DNA from: Halosolutus halophilus
GTDB lineage: Archaea > Halobacteriota > Halobacteria > Halobacteriales > Natrialbaceae
DNA length: 64,000 nt
NCBI RefSeq assembly: GCF_022869805.1
Contig: NZ_CP094974.1
Location: 1,054,001-1,118,000, forward strand
Direction: 5' to 3'
Part shown: piece by piece, positions 9,105-17,060 of the stretch
How the letters are laid out: every line of letters begins with the position of its first letter
How positions within the stretch are numbered: position 1 is the stretch's first letter
The notes under the pieces: generated by a model
What the model was told of the DNA's origin: nothing
The model's input: the letters and a program-made list of their open reading frames with translations, nothing else
Database searches by the model: none
Made by a program: the position numbers and the translations under genes

Positions 9105-9124
9105 AATCTCACCAAGTCCGACTG

Positions 9125-9142
9125 ACCACGAAGGGAGGCATA
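9125..9142 (-). promoter_or_regulatory. Shared TATA/operator element, copy 1
   Basis: Read on the minus strand it is TTTATGCCTCCCTTCGTG. It matches the element upstream of 12516 at 16 of 18 bases, whereas the surrounding DNA differs. The left part is the TATA box and the right part, CCCTTCGTG, lies where a repressor would block transcription start. The start codon at 9104 is about 20 bases downstream. Confidence 0.55.
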
Positions 9143-9213
9143 AATGATTTGGAGAATCTTTTTAATATGATCGGTCGTGCTGCGTCGGTCCGCGACCGAC
9201 GAGGACGCGGAGA

Positions 9214-9645
9214 TCACGTGACGTCATGCGTCAGCAGCGGCCGGTCACGCTCCTCGATCGGCGGCTCGTATGTGACCACTTCTAGCAGGTTTCCGTCCGG
9301 ATCGAGGAAGTAGAACCCCTCGAACTCGCCCCAGTCGTACGGCCCCTGGTTCGGGAACTGGCCGTCGAGTTCGTCGACGAACGCATCGTAGCTCGATCGG
9401 CCGGTCTCGAACGCGAGGTGCGCTTTGTCCAGCGGGTGCTCGAGATCGACGGGATTCCACCCATCGGCTCGTCCCGTCTCGACGAGCGTGAGGACGGTGT
9501 CACCGACCTCGAACATAGCGTGTTCACCAGCAAAGTCCGAAGGCGGACGACGGACCGTTAGCTCGAGGACGTCCCGGTAGAACGCGTACGCGGATTCGAG
9601 ATCGTTCACGTCGACGTTTACGTGATCGATTGCGCGCATCGTCAT
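9214..9645 (-). CDS. VOC (glyoxalase/dioxygenase) superfamily protein
   Basis: A 143-residue vicinal-oxygen-chelate protein. It opens with RAIDHVNVDVNDLESAYAFYRDVLEL, where His is the first metal ligand, and ends in GFYFLDPDGNLLEVVTYE, where Glu is the last ligand. Such proteins are metal-dependent dioxygenases, isomerases or lyases; the substrate is not readable. Its ATG overlaps the stop of the binding-protein-like gene 9642-10607 (ATGA), so it is the fourth gene of that operon. Confidence 0.82.
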   Translation of the reverse strand: MTMRAIDHVNVDVNDLESAYAFYRDVLELTVRRPPSDFAGEHAMFEVGDTVLTLVETGRADGWNPVDLEHPLDKAHLAFETGRSSYDAFVDELDGQFPNQGPYDWGEFEGFYFLDPDGNLLEVVTYEPPIEERDRPLLTHDVT

Positions 9646-10607
9646 AGCGATGCGTGATCGGCGTACTCGCGGACGATCGGGGCGTCCGGGTCGAGGTAGT
9701 CGTTCGTCCAGGCGGCGTCCGGATTGATCGTGCCGTCCAGCAGGCCGGTCTCGGAGAGCGTTTCGCCGAGCCGTCGCCATCGGTTCCCGTCATGGTTCCC
9801 CCAGCCGGCCGTCTCGACGTGAGGTGAAAACTGGAGGTCACGAGCGGCTGTCTCGAACTTTTGTTGTTCGATCTCCCGGCGGCGCTCGAGCGTGGCGTTA
9901 CGCGAGATCAGCGCGTCGACAGCGGCCGCCGGATCGGCGGTCGCCTCGGCCCACCCGCGTGCGGTCGCCCGGAGGAACGACCGCACCGTCTCGGGGTCAT
10001 CGGCTGCAAATTCTGGATTCGTCACGAGGGTCATCCCGTAGACGTGCAGGTGGTCCCCGATCGGGAGTTCGTCTGCGATTCGGTCGTGTTCGTGTTCCAG
10101 TTCGAGGCCGTTGGTGACGACGCCGACGGCCGCGTCGACCGATCCGTCGCGGACCTGGTGCTGGACTCGATGGTGGGTGTGGGGATCGACCTCGAGCAGG
10201 TCGACCTCGTCGGCGATTCCGACGTCCTCGAGGAGCTGGGCGGTCAGAATCCGCGTCTTGGTCGCGGAGGGGGCGACCGTGCGGCCGGCGAGCTGCTCGG
10301 GTCGCTCGAGGGGCTCGCCGAAGACGTCCCGCAGGGTGTAGATCGCTGCCGGCGTCTTCGCGGTCACCGCCGCGACGGCCAGCGGCTCGAGGCCGCTGCT
10401 CTGGATCGAGAGGACGGCGCTCGCGCCGGCGAGGGCGAAGTCACCCTCGCCGCGGGCCGCCTGTTCGGCGGCGAACGGGGAGCCGTGGCCTTCCTCGAAG
10501 GCCACGTCGAGACCTTCATCCTCGTAGAGGCCCCGCTCGCGGGCGAGGAAGTACGGCGCCTGGAACCCGTTCGGTTCCCAGTTGAGTTGGAACGTGACGG
10601 TATTCAT
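9642..10607 (-). CDS. NMT1/THI5-like binding-protein-fold protein without signal peptide (1)
   Basis: A 321-residue protein that begins directly with the binding fold (VTFQLNWEPNGFQAPYFLAR) and has no export signal. It has the ALAGASAVL signature of solute receptors and a final AAWTNDYLD motif also seen in the exported receptor. The Cys-rich motif of yeast Thi5 is absent, so an HMP-P synthase role is not supported. ATG 10607 is chosen because GGAGGTG precedes it by 8 bases; GTG 10616 overlaps the previous stop. It could be a cytoplasmic sensor or chaperone, or an enzyme of this fold. Confidence 0.82.
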   Translation of the reverse strand: MNTVTFQLNWEPNGFQAPYFLARERGLYEDEGLDVAFEEGHGSPFAAEQAARGEGDFALAGASAVLSIQSSGLEPLAVAAVTAKTPAAIYTLRDVFGEPLERPEQLAGRTVAPSATKTRILTAQLLEDVGIADEVDLLEVDPHTHHRVQHQVRDGSVDAAVGVVTNGLELEHEHDRIADELPIGDHLHVYGMTLVTNPEFAADDPETVRSFLRATARGWAEATADPAAAVDALISRNATLERRREIEQQKFETAARDLQFSPHVETAGWGNHDGNRWRRLGETLSETGLLDGTINPDAAWTNDYLDPDAPIVREYADHASL

Positions 10608-10612
10608 ACTGA

Positions 10613-11614
10613 TCACACCTCCAGCCGGAACAGTCCGTCGGGGATGTGATCAACGCCGAGAGCGTCGGGTCCAGCGACGTCGAGCAGATGGTCGAACAGC
10701 CGGTTCATTCCCGCGATTGTCTCCTCGTCCCAGTCGGCGACGACCATGTCCCGCCAGCCGTCGCGAACGGCGCGGACGACCGAAGGATCGTTTTCGTACA
10801 TCAACCGCTCGCCGATAACCTCCCAGAGGTCGTCGTCGATCGTCAGTCGGTCGACGGCGTCGCGGTATGCGCCTTTGAACCCGCGGACGGCCTCGGGGTT
10901 TTCCGAGAGGTACGTCTCGCTCGTCAGGAACGTCGAGATCGGGAGCTTCCGGTCGGTACCCGACAGGTCCTGTACGAGACGCGACATGGGTAGCACCTCC
11001 CGGTAGTCGCCCGTTTCGGTGATCTCGGGGACGATCGGCCAGAACTGGAGGATCGCGTCGACCTCGCTGTCGCGCAGCATTCGAGTGAGTTCCACCTTCG
11101 AGCCCGACTCGACCGGCGTCGCCTCGTCGTCGGGATCGAATCCGTGGCGGTTCCGACACGCGGCGCGCACCAGGATCCAGTTCTTGTCGAGACGACGGAC
11201 GACGCCGACTCGACGGTTGCGGAGGTCCGTCAGCTTCTCTATCGGCGAGTCAGTCGGCGCGACGAGCCCGCCAACCGTTCGCCCGTAGGGATGGACAGCC
11301 ACAATCGGTGCCCCTTCGGCCCGTTCGCGTGCCGTCGAGATGTAGTCGATGTCGATGAGGTCGGCGTCGCCCTCTTGTAGTTTCGCCTCGACGGTCTCGA
11401 CCCCTCCCTCGAGTTCGTCCGAAACGAGTTCGACGTCAAGGTGGAAGCCGTGCTCGTGGTCGAGCCCGAGCCGTTTGATGGTGTAGAGCATGTACCGGGG
11501 ACTCCCGTTGTGCTCGAACCGGGCCCGGAGAACGGGCCGATTGCCGGGCCCGTCGTGGTGGGCGTCCAGTTCGGCCTGCTGGCTCTCGATGTCGACAGTA
11601 GTGGTTCCTGCCAT
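10613..11614 (-). CDS. NMT1/THI5-like binding-protein-fold protein without signal peptide (2)
   Basis: A 333-residue protein with an N-terminal extension of about 25 polar residues and no hydrophobic segment. The core shows LKQEG-like switching elements (EAKLQEGDADLIDIDYIS), RVGVVRRLDKNWILV and VDAILQFWPIVPEITE. It resembles the PBP type II fold group that includes 4,5-dihydroxyphthalate decarboxylase as well as transport receptors, but the reaction cannot be read from sequence. It lies 5 bases after 11620-12516 and 5 bases before 9642-10607. Confidence 0.75.
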   Translation of the reverse strand: MAGTTTVDIESQQAELDAHHDGPGNRPVLRARFEHNGSPRYMLYTIKRLGLDHEHGFHLDVELVSDELEGGVETVEAKLQEGDADLIDIDYISTARERAEGAPIVAVHPYGRTVGGLVAPTDSPIEKLTDLRNRRVGVVRRLDKNWILVRAACRNRHGFDPDDEATPVESGSKVELTRMLRDSEVDAILQFWPIVPEITETGDYREVLPMSRLVQDLSGTDRKLPISTFLTSETYLSENPEAVRGFKGAYRDAVDRLTIDDDLWEVIGERLMYENDPSVVRAVRDGWRDMVVADWDEETIAGMNRLFDHLLDVAGPDALGVDHIPDGLFRLEV

Positions 11615-11619
11615 CCGGA

Positions 11620-12516
11620 TCACCCCAGCGAGGCAACGATGGCGTCGATCTCCGCGTCGCCGTCGATCAGCTCGCGATCTTTCATCCACTCCAGTTGGGC
11701 GCCGAGGTCGGCCCGATCGGCGAACTCCGGCACCTCGTAGCGCGGTACCGTGACGCGCTCTCTGAGTGCCGCCATGTCGACGTCCTCGAAGAGGTCGGGG
11801 GCGACGCGGGCGTCCTTCTCGAGCATCTCGAGGTACTCGTCGCGGAACGCCTCGGGATTTTCGTTGATGTCGCGGGCGGCGCGGGCGTAGGCCGCGACGT
11901 AGGCGTCGACGATCTCCGAGTCGGTGCCGTCGCCGCCGACGATCCCCACGTGGTTCTCGAACTCGAGGACGGGTTCGAAGCCGAGCTGCTCGGCCAGCGT
12001 GGACTGCGGATCGAGCAGGGTGATCGCGTCGACCTCGCCGTCCCGCAGCGCCCGCAGCCGGTCGGTCGGCATCCCGTAGTGGACGAGTTGCACGTCCGCC
12101 GGATCGACGTGTTCCTCGAGCGCTCGCATCGCGGTGTACTCCTGGCCGGTCCGTCTGTTGACGGCGACGTCGACGCCGGCCAGGTCGGCCGGGTCGTCTA
12201 TCGGCGTCTCCGGTCGGATGAACACCGTATAGGGCTGCTCGGTGAAGGTACCGTTAGCGACGATCCGTCCGTCACCCATCTCCCAGGTCCGTTTGAGACT
12301 CTCCCACTTGCAGACGGGGTACAGATCGACCTCGTAATCCTCCGTTAGCGTTTCCTCCGCGGGGATATACTTCAGTTCCACGGTGCGTCGATCCCGCTCG
12401 ACTAGTTCGGCTTCGATCCCTTCCGCCTCGAAGTACCCGCGCTCGGCCGCCACCCGCTGTGGAAGCACGAACGAGAACGGAAGGTGGAACAGCCGGAGTG
12501 TGTTATCCTCTGGCAT
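11620..12516 (-). CDS. NMT1/THI5-like binding-protein-fold protein without signal peptide (3)
   Basis: A 298-residue first gene of the operon. It opens LRLFHLPFSFVLPQRVAAERGYFEAEGIEAEL, a clear binding-fold start, with no signal peptide. It contains DPADLAGVDVAVNRRTGQEYTAMRALEEH and GEVDAITLLDPQ. ATG 12516 sits about 28 bases downstream of the TATA part of the shared element at 12532-12549, consistent with a leaderless start. It may act in the cytoplasm with the next two proteins. Confidence 0.75.
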   Translation of the reverse strand: MPEDNTLRLFHLPFSFVLPQRVAAERGYFEAEGIEAELVERDRRTVELKYIPAEETLTEDYEVDLYPVCKWESLKRTWEMGDGRIVANGTFTEQPYTVFIRPETPIDDPADLAGVDVAVNRRTGQEYTAMRALEEHVDPADVQLVHYGMPTDRLRALRDGEVDAITLLDPQSTLAEQLGFEPVLEFENHVGIVGGDGTDSEIVDAYVAAYARAARDINENPEAFRDEYLEMLEKDARVAPDLFEDVDMAALRERVTVPRYEVPEFADRADLGAQLEWMKDRELIDGDAEIDAIVASLG

Positions 12517-12531
12517 ACAGGTCGCAGTAAT

Positions 12532-12549
12532 CACGAAGGGACGTATAAA
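12532..12549 (-). promoter_or_regulatory. Shared TATA/operator element, copy 2
   Basis: Read on the minus strand it is TTTATACGTCCCTTCGTG. It differs at only two positions from the element at 9125-9142. It supplies the TATA box for the four-gene operon starting at 12516, with a candidate repressor site just downstream. A separate AATATTTATG box near 12561-12570 probably drives the divergent cupin gene. Confidence 0.55.
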
Positions 12550-12607
12550 GGTTTCTCGCGAATATTTATGAGAGGCGTTGGTGATTGGTAACACTAGGTA
12601 CGGTACT

Positions 12608-12985
12608 ATGGAGAGAACGAATACCAGTGACGCGTCGTACGAGGAGGTCAGCGACGGCGTGTACCTCGCCGACCTCGCGATGGGTCGGCGAGCGAGCGTA
12701 AAGTCCTGGCGCATCGAGCCGGGGGCGACGTTACCGGTCCATCGACACCACAACGAACAGATCGGGTACGTTCTCAGCGGGACATTGGTTGCACTGACCG
12801 AAGACCAGAAAATCACGCTCTCGCCGGGGGATTGTTATCGGTTTCCGAGTCAGGAGCTACACGGCGCAGAGAACCGATCCACAGAACCGGCCGTCGGAAT
12901 TGGCGTCCTCGCTCCGCCGCGGGAACAGCCCGACTGGGGCGACGTGGGGGTCACCGACGCGTTCCCCGACAGGACCCAGCGCTGA
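12608..12985 (+). CDS. Cupin domain protein
   Basis: A 125-residue single-domain cupin. Motif 1 is PVHRHHNEQIGYVLSGTL (His, His, Glu metal ligands, residues ~43-60) and motif 2 is LSPGDCYRFPSQELHGAEN (last His). It is probably a metal-binding enzyme or small-molecule sensor in the cytoplasm. It is transcribed divergently from the binding-protein-like operon and lies upstream of the quinoprotein pair. Confidence 0.8.
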   Translation: MERTNTSDASYEEVSDGVYLADLAMGRRASVKSWRIEPGATLPVHRHHNEQIGYVLSGTLVALTEDQKITLSPGDCYRFPSQELHGAENRSTEPAVGIGVLAPPREQPDWGDVGVTDAFPDRTQR

Positions 12986-13073
12986 CCCGAACCACAATGG
13001 CGTCCCTTTCTTCTCGAGTTCCATTCGTACTGGTTCTTTTTATTGCTGGCAGTCACCATTAGTACCGTTCATC

Positions 13074-13098
13074 ATCTGGACGCGAGCGACGTCCAGAT
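13074..13098 (+). terminator. Stem-loop after the cupin gene
   Basis: A perfect 9-bp stem, ATCTGGACG and CGTCCAGAT, with a 7-base loop, about 90 bases after the cupin stop. It may help end the cupin transcript or may be one of the small hairpins scattered in this genome. No strong T-run follows it, so termination is only suggested. Confidence 0.3.
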
Positions 13099-13141
13099 CG
13101 TAATTCGTGCCGGAGATAGCCGTCAACACATGATTTTACTC

Positions 13142-13167
13142 CTTATTGTGAATATTATTATAATAAG
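13142..13167. promoter_or_regulatory. AT-rich inverted repeat upstream of the quinoprotein operon
   Basis: CTTATT and AATAAG flank an AT-only core containing AATATTATTATAATA, about 80-105 bases before the start of 13248-14150. It holds the best TATA candidate for that operon, so the inverted repeat could be an operator over the core promoter. This is inference from position and symmetry. Confidence 0.35.
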
Positions 13168-13247
13168 TTCTAAGCGTGTGTACGTTGGCGACACTCCTGT
13201 ATGGTAGTTGAAAACATGGCTCACGGTAGATATCACGTGGTGTACGC

Positions 13248-14150
13248 ATGACGACAGCACACATTACTGACGAAGCACAGCGACAGCTCGCGCGCACGCT
13301 CGACGTCGAACGGGTCGGTGACGGTGACCGTCTGACCATCGACCGGCTGCGCGAAGCGGTCGACGAGACGGACGATCCCGCGTTCGCTTCGATGGGCGAA
13401 GCGATCCGCAGCGACCTCTCGGGGAAACTGGACGCCGAGTTGCTCGAGACAGAACTGGAGCGGCTGTCGACACAACTCGAGCGCCTGTCCGAGGTCCGCG
13501 AGCAGGGGATTCCGGACGGCGAGACCGAGCCGGAGGAACTCTACCGCGAACTCGTCGAGCCGGGCTGGAAGATCTACGACCACCTCGTCGACGTCGACTT
13601 CTTCGAGAGCCTCGAGGCGAACCTCCCGCGGTTCACGTCGGAGCACATCGAGGGGACGGCCCACGAACTGATCGGCTCCGACGAGCTAACGGACGGTCTC
13701 GAGCGACTCGGATTCGACGAACAAGAGCGGATTGCGCTCGTCATGGACGTGACCAACAACAACGACCGGCTCGCCCGGTGGGTACCGACGAAAGAGATCC
13801 CCTCGGAAGTCGAGTTCGACGTCGACCACGTTCCGCCGCTACACCAGCGGGCGGCGGGCGGCGTCTTGTTGTGGATCAACGCGCTCGACGTCCATCTCTG
13901 GCAGAATCGAATTCTCATCACCGACGAGATCCTCGACGACGGCTACTGGGACATCAAGGCGATGCTGGGTGGCTTCCACCTGCTGGCGAAGGCAGCGCTC
14001 GAGATCACGCGCGAGGACGGGTTGACCGACTCCCAGCTAACCGCCGCGATTACAGCCGGAGCGGCGATCATGATCGTCAACCAGGAAGAGATCTGCAAGA
14101 ACGTGTTCTGGATCACGGACGAAATGCGAGCACCACCGAAAGCGAGGTAA
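13248..14150 (+). CDS. Unknown protein paired with the quinoprotein dehydrogenase
   Basis: A 300-residue protein I do not recognise. Residues ~30-90 are strongly helical and charged (LLETELERLSTQLERLSEVREQ). The C-terminal half has a Trp- and His-rich block (DHVPPLHQRAAGGVLLWINALDVHLWQNR) and a weakly hydrophobic helix (LTAAITAGAAIMIVN). No signal peptide or membrane segment is seen. It ends 6 bases before the PQQ dehydrogenase and in the same frame, so the two are separated only by TAA and two codons. This pairing suggests a partner subunit, a PQQ or metal chaperone, or an electron acceptor. Confidence 0.75.
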   Translation: MTTAHITDEAQRQLARTLDVERVGDGDRLTIDRLREAVDETDDPAFASMGEAIRSDLSGKLDAELLETELERLSTQLERLSEVREQGIPDGETEPEELYRELVEPGWKIYDHLVDVDFFESLEANLPRFTSEHIEGTAHELIGSDELTDGLERLGFDEQERIALVMDVTNNNDRLARWVPTKEIPSEVEFDVDHVPPLHQRAAGGVLLWINALDVHLWQNRILITDEILDDGYWDIKAMLGGFHLLAKAALEITREDGLTDSQLTAAITAGAAIMIVNQEEICKNVFWITDEMRAPPKAR

Positions 14151-14156
14151 TCACCA

Positions 14157-15875
14157 ATGTCACTCGAAGAAGATAGGGCCGTACAGGCCGCAAAGGATAC
14201 GATCGTTAGAGAAACTGACCAGGGGTATCGCGTCCTCGGCTCCCCCGATAAGTCGGTCACGCACCAGCACGACGTCGACCGCATCGAGGAGTTCGACGTC
14301 ACCGACGAGATGATTCGCGAGTCGGGCGACAATCCGGAAGCCTGGCTCACATACGGGGGGAACTACGAGCAGCATCGCTGTACGACCGCCGACGTCATCA
14401 CACCCGAAAACGTCGAAGACCTGGACCTCGAGTACACGATGAACGTCGGGGCCGGTTCGAGCATGGAGGGAACGCCGCTGATCGTGCCCGGCGATCCGCC
14501 GATCATGTACCAGTCGAACGGGCCGAATCACGCCAAGGCGATCGACGCTCGGGAAGGCGAGGTTCTCTGGAGTTACACCTACGCGGTTCCTTCCGACGTC
14601 GTACTGTGCTGTGACGATAACAATCGGGGTGTCGCGATCTCCGGCGACAAGGTGTTCATGACGACGCTCGATTCCGGCGTCGTCGCGCTGAACCGCTATA
14701 CCGGCGAAGAGGAGTGGTACACGTCCACCGCCGACCACGAGTCCGGCTACTCGGCCACGTGGGCACCCGTCGTCTACGACGGGATGCTCTTTACAGGCAG
14801 CGCCGGCGGCGAGTACGGCGTCCGAGGCTTCCACACCGCTCTCGACATCGAGACGGGCGAGGAGCTCTGGCACACCTGGACCTCGCCCGAAGAAGAGTGG
14901 GTCGGCGACAGCATCAACCAGTCCTGTGCGACGAACTGGATGACCGCGACTGTCGACACCGAGAAACGGCGACTCTACTTGCCGATCGGCAACCCCGGCC
15001 CGGACTTCGACGGCTCCGTCCGGCCAGGTCCAAACCGCAACAGCGCGAGCACGCTGGCGCTCGACATGGACACCGGCGAGCGCCTCTGGTGTCACCAGGA
15101 GGTCGCCCACGACGTCTGGGACTACGACTCCGCGAATCCGCGCATGCTCATCCGCGATCTCGAGATCGAACATCGCAACACGACGACCGACGTCGTGGTG
15201 GACGCGGGCAAAACGGCGTGGGTCTATACGATGGACGCAGACACCGGCGAACTCATAGAGCGGAGTGAACCGGGCGTCCAGCAGCTGAACATGTACCGGA
15301 TGATCCCGCACATCGACGAGGGCCGGCGCATGCCGTTCATGCCCGGAGCGATGGGCGGCAACGACTGGCAGCCGGCCGCGTACAACCCCGAGACCGGTCT
15401 CGCGTACTTCAAGATGAACAATTCGCCCCAGGAAGCCTGGTGGCGCTTCGAGGAGTACGAGGAGGGCAAGAAGTACTGGGGCGGCATCTTAGAGGACGAG
15501 ATCGAGGCCGTCCCCGACGGCTACAACGGCCACATGAGTTCCATCGCGGCGATCAACCCGGAAACGGGCGAGCGCGTCTGGCGCGACTGGATCGACAGCG
15601 AAGCCTACATCTGGGGTGGCATGATGACGACTGAGACCGGCGTCGTCTTCACCGGTACCCAGAATGGGGACTTCATCGCCTACGACGGCGAGTCCGGCGA
15701 GCGACTCTGGGAGTACGATCTCGGCGAACCGTCTATCGCCAGCAGCCCGATGAGCTGGTACGATCCCGGCACCGAGAAGCAGTACGTCGCGGTCCAGATC
15801 GGGGGGAGCGGCTGGCTCCGGCGCGGTCCCGGCGGACGCGACGATCGTCTGGCCGTCTTCTCGATGGAGGCGTAG
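14157..15875 (+). CDS. PQQ-dependent alcohol dehydrogenase with lanthanide-type active site, no signal peptide
   Basis: A 572-residue eight-bladed quinoprotein of the methanol/ethanol dehydrogenase family. Visible active-site parts are Glu104 (MEGTPL), the vicinal disulfide Cys151-Cys152, Arg157, metal ligand Glu219 in GSAGGEYGVRG, the Trp261 platform, metal ligand Asn279 (GNPGP) and the catalytic Asp322 in HDVWDYD. Asp324, two residues on, is the extra ligand that distinguishes lanthanide enzymes (XoxF, ExaF) from calcium MxaF, which has Ala there. Family members act outside the membrane, yet this protein starts MSLEEDRAVQAAKD and an in-frame TAA lies 6 bases upstream, so no longer N-terminus exists. 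No cytochrome or pqq synthesis gene is nearby. Confidence 0.88.
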   Translation: MSLEEDRAVQAAKDTIVRETDQGYRVLGSPDKSVTHQHDVDRIEEFDVTDEMIRESGDNPEAWLTYGGNYEQHRCTTADVITPENVEDLDLEYTMNVGAGSSMEGTPLIVPGDPPIMYQSNGPNHAKAIDAREGEVLWSYTYAVPSDVVLCCDDNNRGVAISGDKVFMTTLDSGVVALNRYTGEEEWYTSTADHESGYSATWAPVVYDGMLFTGSAGGEYGVRGFHTALDIETGEELWHTWTSPEEEWVGDSINQSCATNWMTATVDTEKRRLYLPIGNPGPDFDGSVRPGPNRNSASTLALDMDTGERLWCHQEVAHDVWDYDSANPRMLIRDLEIEHRNTTTDVVVDAGKTAWVYTMDADTGELIERSEPGVQQLNMYRMIPHIDEGRRMPFMPGAMGGNDWQPAAYNPETGLAYFKMNNSPQEAWWRFEEYEEGKKYWGGILEDEIEAVPDGYNGHMSSIAAINPETGERVWRDWIDSEAYIWGGMMTTETGVVFTGTQNGDFIAYDGESGERLWEYDLGEPSIASSPMSWYDPGTEKQYVAVQIGGSGWLRRGPGGRDDRLAVFSMEA

Positions 15876-16040
15876 ACGCAGACGGACGGCCGGATCGCCG
15901 GATCCGATCGCGGTTCTTTGACCGCTACGGGATTCGGACGGGCGCCTCATCGGTCGCGAACGGGAGGTATTACCTGAATTGAGGCGCTGAGGCCCCTTCC
16001 TCAACGAGCGACCGCAAGACCCGAGTAGGAGGGGACACAG
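15876..16040. other. Intergenic stretch before the transposon remnant
   Basis: About 165 bases with no credible gene. It runs from the quinoprotein stop to the likely left edge of the TnpB-type element near 16040. Confidence 0.4.
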
Positions 16041-16166
16041 CGTTCACAAGAGCGAAACTCTTGTGCGCGAACGAGACGCTGCGCGGTTCTCAAACACATT
16101 CGACGCTCGGCCCGCAGGCCCACGCAATCGCTGCACTTGTGTTGAAACCAAGTATAAACGCAAGTG

Positions 16167-16310
16167 ATGGATAGACACGAAATAGAAGGCCACGAAGTCA
16201 TCGACGGGACGGCGAAAGCCACCGGCAACGGCGCTCACGTTCTCGTCCCGAAACGGTGGCGTGGCGCGGACGTGAAAGTCGTCCGAACCTCTGATCCCGA
16301 GGACGAGTAG
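16167..16310 (+). CDS. DUF2080 family transposase-associated protein
   Basis: A 47-residue AbrB-like micro-protein (GHEVIDGTAKATGNGAHVLV, then PKRWRGADVKVVR) that in haloarchaea is almost always encoded just before tnpB in IS1341-type elements. It probably binds DNA and may regulate the element. ATG 16167 follows an AGTATAAAC TATA-like box at 16151. The frame is intact although the tnpB next door is broken. GTG 16164 is an alternative start. Confidence 0.75.
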   Translation: MDRHEIEGHEVIDGTAKATGNGAHVLVPKRWRGADVKVVRTSDPEDE

Positions 16311-16319
16311 CACCACCCG

Positions 16320-17060
16320 ATGAACTACAAGTACAGGTATCGACTCCGACCGTCCGACGCTCCCGTCGAACAGTTAGCGTGGACTGTCGATACCTGTAGG
16401 CAGGTCTACAACCACTTTCTCCACCGACTCAATCGGGACGCCGACACCTCGGCATACTCCGAGGAGAAACTTCTGCCCGACCTCAAGAAGTAACGGACCG
16501 ACCTGAAACGCGTTCACTCAAAGGTACTACAGAAGGTCGTACAGTGGCTGTACGACGACCTTTCGACGCACCGTGGTCGAAAAGAGAACGGCTACCGCGC
16601 CGGCCCCCTGAAGTGGAAAGCGCCAGGCGAGTACCGCAGTTTCACCCACCGTCGATCCGGCTTCAAACTCGAGAACACGAGTGGCCGGACGCGACTGGGG
16701 CTCTCAAAACTCGGTGAAATCCCCATCACGTTCCACCGTGATCTCCCCGACGAAGCGAGCATCAAGACCGTCACGGTCAAACAGGAACCACTCCTGTCCT
16801 GCTTGCGGGTTTGAGGCGGACAGGGACGCGAACGCGGTCGTCAGACTACGTCTGACGGGCAGCAAAATCGCTACGCGATTTTGCGACGGCGTGGAACATT
16901 CTTTCTCGCGGCATCGAGAAGCGGTTAGGAGCAGGACGCTCCGGATCAACGCCCTCAGAATCGCTCTGCGATTCTAATTGGCTGCGAAAATCCGCTTTGC
17001 GATTTCGAACGCCTGTCGAGACTGCGCTCCCTGTGGATACACCTGTATCTGCAAAGTCCG
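16320..17060 (+). pseudogene. tnpB: tnpB pseudogene
   Basis: The N-terminal ~170 residues are readable (YRYRLRPSDAPVEQLAWTVD, CRQVYNHFLHRL) but carry an in-frame TAA at 16491-16493. The reading then jumps from IKTVTVKQE directly to CPACGFEADRDANAV, which is the C-terminal zinc finger and last RuvC aspartate, in another frame. The RuvC-I and RuvC-II part, about 150-200 residues, is missing. Palindromes replace the usual C-terminus. It cannot make a nuclease. Confidence 0.8.

Noticed and set aside
9642-12516. The NMT1/THI5-like proteins as thiamin pyrimidine (HMP-P) synthases
   Set aside because: The Cys-rich iron motif of yeast Thi5 is not present in any of them, and the ALAGASAVL-type signature fits solute receptors better.
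14160-15311. A long open frame on the minus strand opposite the quinoprotein
   Set aside because: It is the high-GC shadow of the PQQ dehydrogenase; only the plus frame has family motifs.
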